This document shows, one piece after another, positions 6,073 through 8,015 of a stretch of 8,015 bases of DNA. The stretch is from CAKSHC01 sp045631845 (GTDB lineage Bacteria > Bacillota > Clostridia > Oscillospirales > UMGS1783): NCBI GenBank assembly GCA_045631845.1, contig JAZQVM010000005.1, forward strand, positions 1-8,015, in the 5' to 3' direction. The notes beneath the pieces are model-generated. The model did no database searches. It had not been told where the DNA came from and worked only from the letters and a program-made list of their open reading frames with translations. Positions within the stretch are counted from its first letter, which is position 1. Each line of letters starts with the position of its first letter. The position numbers and the translations under genes are program-made.

Positions 6073-6161
6073 TGCTACACAAATAACTCCATGCGGGGTT
6101 AGAGGAAAACACCTTTTACCACGGTATTTTCCCCACACAGAGTTACATAATTTGTGTAGCA
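6073..6161 (-). ncRNA. Rod-like structured leader RNA of unknown class upstream of the SLOG gene
   Basis: The minus-strand RNA folds into one long rod. P1 is 12 bp (6073-6084 with 6150-6161). A 5-nt bulge follows (6145-6149). P2 is 14 bp (6085-6098 with 6131-6144, three G-U). A 7-nt bulge follows (6099-6105). P3 is 8 bp (6106-6113 with 6123-6130, one G-U), closed by a 9-nt loop (6114-6122). All four wobble pairs become A-C mismatches in plus-strand RNA, so the minus strand is the functional one. The predicted transcription start (about 6160) falls at the first paired base. An intrinsic terminator follows 22 nt later. This fits a riboswitch or attenuator leader, or a terminated small RNA of about 140 nt. 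It matches no class I know; an inverted-repeat element is the alternative. Confidence 0.6.
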
Positions 6162-6166
6162 CATAT

Positions 6167-6195
6167 ATTTTATCATAAATTGATAAAGGTTGCAA
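6167..6195 (-). promoter_or_regulatory. Extended -10 promoter of the structured leader / SLOG gene with overlapping inverted repeats
   Basis: Minus strand: TTGCAA (complement of 6190-6195), 17-bp spacer, TGA then TAAAAT (complement of 6167-6172), an extended -10 form that compensates for a 4/6 -35. Two palindromes overlap it: GGTTGCAACC at 6188-6197 over the -35, and TTTATCA-N5-TGATAAA at 6169-6187 over the spacer and -10, a possible operator. It lies just after the terminator of the upstream GGGtGRT gene, so the SLOG gene is independently transcribed. Confidence 0.6.
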
Positions 6196-6204
6196 CCGTT
6201 TCGC

Positions 6205-6234
6205 AAAAAAAGACGACCCTTTCGGATCGTCTTT
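6205..6234 (-). terminator. Intrinsic terminator of the scaffold-GGGtGRT operon
   Basis: An 11-bp stem (6209-6219 with 6224-6234) closed by a GAAA tetraloop in minus-strand RNA, with one G-U pair that would be a mismatch in plus-strand RNA, followed by a U-run (6205-6208 plus the end of the arm). It lies 17 bp after the GGGtGRT stop codon. Confidence 0.85.
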
Positions 6235-6250
6235 TTCCTATTTATATCAC

Positions 6251-7252
6251 TTATTTGTTGAGCGCCTGATACACGGCAACGGCACAAGCCACAGTCATAC
6301 CGACCATCGGGTTGTTACCCGCGCCGATCAGACCCATCATGTCCACGTGGGCAGGAACAGAAGAAGAACCTGCGAACTGGGCATCGCCGTGCATACGGCC
6401 CATGGTGTCGGTCAAGCCGTAAGAGGCAGGGCCGGCGGCCATGTTATCGGGATGCAGGGTACGGCCGGTACCGCCGCCCGAAGCGACCGAGAAGTACTTG
6501 AAGCCTTCTTCATAGGAGAGCTTCTTGTAGGTGCCGGCAACGGGGTGCTGGAAGCGGGTGGGGTTGGTGGAGTTACCGGTGATGGAAACGTCAACCTTCT
6601 CATGCTTCATGATAGCCACGCCCTCGTTCACATCGTTGGCACCGTAGCAACGAACCTTGCTGCGCTCGCCGTCGGAGAAAGCCTTCTCGGACACGATGTT
6701 GAGTTTGCCGGTTTTGAAATCATAGTCGGTCTGCACATAGGTGAAGCCGTTGATACGAGAAATGATATAAGCGGCATCCTTGCCCAAGCCGTTGAGGATA
6801 ACGCGCAGGGGCTTTTTGCGGGCCTTGTTGGCGGTACGGGCCAGACCGATAGCGCCTTCGGCGGCGGCAAAGGACTCGTGGCCGGCGAGGAAGCAGAAGC
6901 ACTCGGTGTCTTCTTCCAGCAACATAGCGCCGAGGTTACCGTGACCAAGACCTACCTTACGGCTATCGGCAACCGTGCCGGGTACGCAGAAAGCCTGCAG
7001 GCCCTTACCGATGCAAGCCGAAGCTTCGCTGGGGCTCTTGACATTGCTCTTGAGAGCGATGGCACAACCTAAGATGTAAGCCCAGCAAGCGTTTTCAAAA
7101 GCGATGGGCTGAATATCCTTTACGATCTTATAGGCATCCACGCCCATGGACAGGCAATATTCCTGTGCTTCTTCGATCGAAGAGAAGCCATACTCGGGGA
7201 GCACAGCATTGATCTGATCGATTCTTCTTTCATATCCTTCAAATAAAGCCAT
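6251..7252 (-). CDS. GGGtGRT family protein
   Basis: A 333-residue soluble protein of the uncharacterised family named for its GGGtGRT motif, here exact at residues 259-265 within SVASGGGTGRTLHPDN. Other conserved-looking glycine-rich stretches are GLGHGNLGAM, AGHESFAAAEGAIG, ITGNSTNPTRFQHP and a C-terminal GLIGAGNNPMVGMTVA. Many glycines with His and Cys residues suggest a cofactor or metal site, but the reaction is unknown and I do not assign one. The ATG has AAGGAGG (complement of 7260-7266) upstream, overlapping the stop codon of the scaffold-like gene, 12 bp away, so the two proteins are probably made together. This pairing recurs in Clostridia as far as I know, hinting at a role tied to iron-sulfur handling. 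A terminator follows. There are no transmembrane segments or signal peptide. Confidence 0.92.
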   Translation of the reverse strand: MALFEGYERRIDQINAVLPEYGFSSIEEAQEYCLSMGVDAYKIVKDIQPIAFENACWAYILGCAIALKSNVKSPSEASACIGKGLQAFCVPGTVADSRKVGLGHGNLGAMLLEEDTECFCFLAGHESFAAAEGAIGLARTANKARKKPLRVILNGLGKDAAYIISRINGFTYVQTDYDFKTGKLNIVSEKAFSDGERSKVRCYGANDVNEGVAIMKHEKVDVSITGNSTNPTRFQHPVAGTYKKLSYEEGFKYFSVASGGGTGRTLHPDNMAAGPASYGLTDTMGRMHGDAQFAGSSSVPAHVDMMGLIGAGNNPMVGMTVACAVAVYQALNK

Positions 7253-7264
7253 GATGTCCCCTCC

Positions 7265-7957
7265 TTATTCGTTTCTGGGATCGATATAGCGATCCGCTTC
7301 GGCATAACGGCCATAGGTGCCGATATTCTTCTCATAGGCTTCGGCGGCAGGCACACCCTTGCGGATCTGCTCCATCATCTTGCCCAGATGTACGAACTTG
7401 TAGCCGATGACCTCGCCACCCTTATCAACAGCGATATTGATAACATAGCCTTCAGCCATTTCCAGATAGCGCACGCCCTTGGCACGGGTACCAAACATGG
7501 TACCAACCTGCGTACGAAGACCCTTGCCCAGATCATCCAGCGAAGCGCCGATGGGCAGGCCGTCTTCGGAGAAAGCGGTTTGGGTACGGCCATAGACTAA
7601 CTGCTTGAAGATCTCACGCATAGCCACGTTGATAGCGTCGCAAACCAAGTCGGTATTGAGCGCTTCCAGAATGGTTTTGCCCTGCAGGATCTCAGCAGCC
7701 ATAGCGGCCGAGTGGGTCATACCCGAGCAGCCCAGAGTTTCCACCAGAGCTTCCTCGATAATACCCTCTTTTACGTTCAAAGTGAGTTTGCAGCAACCCT
7801 GCTGAGGAGCACACCAGCCAATGCCGTGTGACAGACCCGAGATGTCGCTGATCTGTGTCGCCTTAACCCAACGACCCTCTTCGGGGATGGGAGCGGGGCC
7901 GTGATTGCAGCCCTTGGTGAGGGGACACATTTGTTCTACTTCATGTGAATATTCCAC
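7265..7957 (-). CDS. IscU/NifU-like iron-sulfur cluster assembly scaffold family protein
   Basis: A 230-residue protein starting with GTG at 7957. A GAGGAG ribosome site seven bases upstream supports this start over the internal ATG at 7930. Residues about 45-115 resemble the N-terminal NifU/IscU fold: PQQGCCKLTLNV (C55, C56), LGCSGMTHSAAMAAEIL (C77) and GKTILEAL. Further cysteines are C11, C17, C49 and C106. Canonical IscU binds a nascent cluster with three cysteines and an Asp; C55/C56 and C77 fit the first two, but no cysteine sits clearly at the third, so classic scaffold activity is uncertain. About 110 extra C-terminal residues are not part of standard IscU. No cysteine desulfurase is seen nearby. 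It is the first gene of an operon with the GGGtGRT gene, 12 bp downstream, suggesting that the two act on the same cluster or cofactor. Confidence 0.85.
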   Translation of the reverse strand: MEYSHEVEQMCPLTKGCNHGPAPIPEEGRWVKATQISDISGLSHGIGWCAPQQGCCKLTLNVKEGIIEEALVETLGCSGMTHSAAMAAEILQGKTILEALNTDLVCDAINVAMREIFKQLVYGRTQTAFSEDGLPIGASLDDLGKGLRTQVGTMFGTRAKGVRYLEMAEGYVINIAVDKGGEVIGYKFVHLGKMMEQIRKGVPAAEAYEKNIGTYGRYAEADRYIDPRNE

Positions 7958-7964
7958 GATAGTT

Positions 7965-7970
7965 CTCCTC
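7965..7970 (-). promoter_or_regulatory. Ribosome binding site supporting the GTG start of the scaffold-like gene
   Basis: The complement reads GAGGAG, seven bases before the GTG at 7957. No comparable site precedes the in-frame ATG at 7930, so the GTG start is preferred. Confidence 0.75.
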
Positions 7971-7991
7971 TCGTCTTTTAGTATCGGTAGT

Positions 7992-7997
7992 ATTATA
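7992..7997 (-). promoter_or_regulatory. Probable -10 element of the scaffold-GGGtGRT operon promoter
   Basis: The minus strand carries a perfect TATAAT about 35 bp before the GTG start. With a 17-bp spacer the -35 hexamer would fall at 8015-8020. Only its last base (A, as in TTGACA) is inside the window, so the promoter cannot be confirmed here. Confidence 0.6.
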
Positions 7998-8015
7998 CAG
8001 AATAAGTTTAACTTT

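Noticed and set aside
6021..6161. T-box or other well-known riboswitch upstream of the SLOG gene
   Set aside because: No T-box sequence (AGGGTGGNACCGCG-like) and none of the conserved cores of the TPP, SAM, cobalamin, glycine, guanidine or fluoride classes could be found by eye.
6099..6164. 21-codon frame (MCYTNY...) in the structured leader as a possible leader peptide
   Set aside because: There is no ribosome site, the inferred transcription start lies downstream of its ATG, and the bases are committed to the rod-like fold; no run of one regulatory amino acid is seen.
7958..8015. IscR/Rrf2-type operator near the scaffold gene promoter (ACCGATAC region)
   Set aside because: No inverted repeat of the Rrf2 type is visible in the bases present; only loose similarity to a half-site.

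Overview
The window looks like a chromosomal piece of a strictly anaerobic, moderate-GC Bacillota, most likely a gut-type member of the Clostridia (Oscillospirales is a guess). The pointers are strong AGGAGG-type ribosome sites, TTGACA/TATAAT-like promoters with 17-bp spacers, a heterodisulfide-reductase (HdrBCA) set outside a methanogenic context, and a GGGtGRT-family protein next to an IscU/NifU-like scaffold. Almost everything is on the minus strand.

Region 1 (1-4977, minus strand) is one tightly packed operon. From a strong promoter at 4949-4977 and a roughly 110-nt leader with a stable hairpin, the order is: a lactate/malate dehydrogenase family protein, class II fumarase, HdrB-like, HdrC-like and HdrA-like. 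The last gene runs off the left edge with 432 codons visible. Spacers are 15, 10, -1 and 14 bp, and one ribosome site overlaps the preceding stop codon. The dehydrogenase has a lactate-dehydrogenase-type body but carries arginine at the substrate-specificity position, as malate dehydrogenases do. With fumarase beside it, the predicted route is oxaloacetate to malate to fumarate. The Hdr module, a flavin-based electron-bifurcating type, would supply or dispose of electrons. Its partner subunits, and any fumarate reductase, would lie left of position 1.

Region 2 (5077-5625): a plus-strand gene with its own strong promoter encodes a small zinc-ribbon membrane protein. It converges on a minus-strand SLOG/DUF2493-type gene, and a shared bidirectional terminator contains the stop codon of the latter.

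Region 3 (5620-6195, minus strand): the SLOG gene is preceded by an extended -10 promoter, an 89-nt rod-like RNA fold whose wobble pairs fit only the minus-strand RNA, and an intrinsic terminator placed directly before the ribosome site. This looks like a riboswitch-like or attenuator leader, or a small RNA. I do not recognise its class, and it is the best candidate for something undescribed here.

Region 4 (6205-8015, minus strand): a two-gene operon of an Fe-S scaffold-like protein (GTG start) and a GGGtGRT protein, with a perfect TATAAT near the right edge and a GAAA-tetraloop terminator at the end.

No tRNA, rRNA, CRISPR array, insertion sequence or phage genes were seen.
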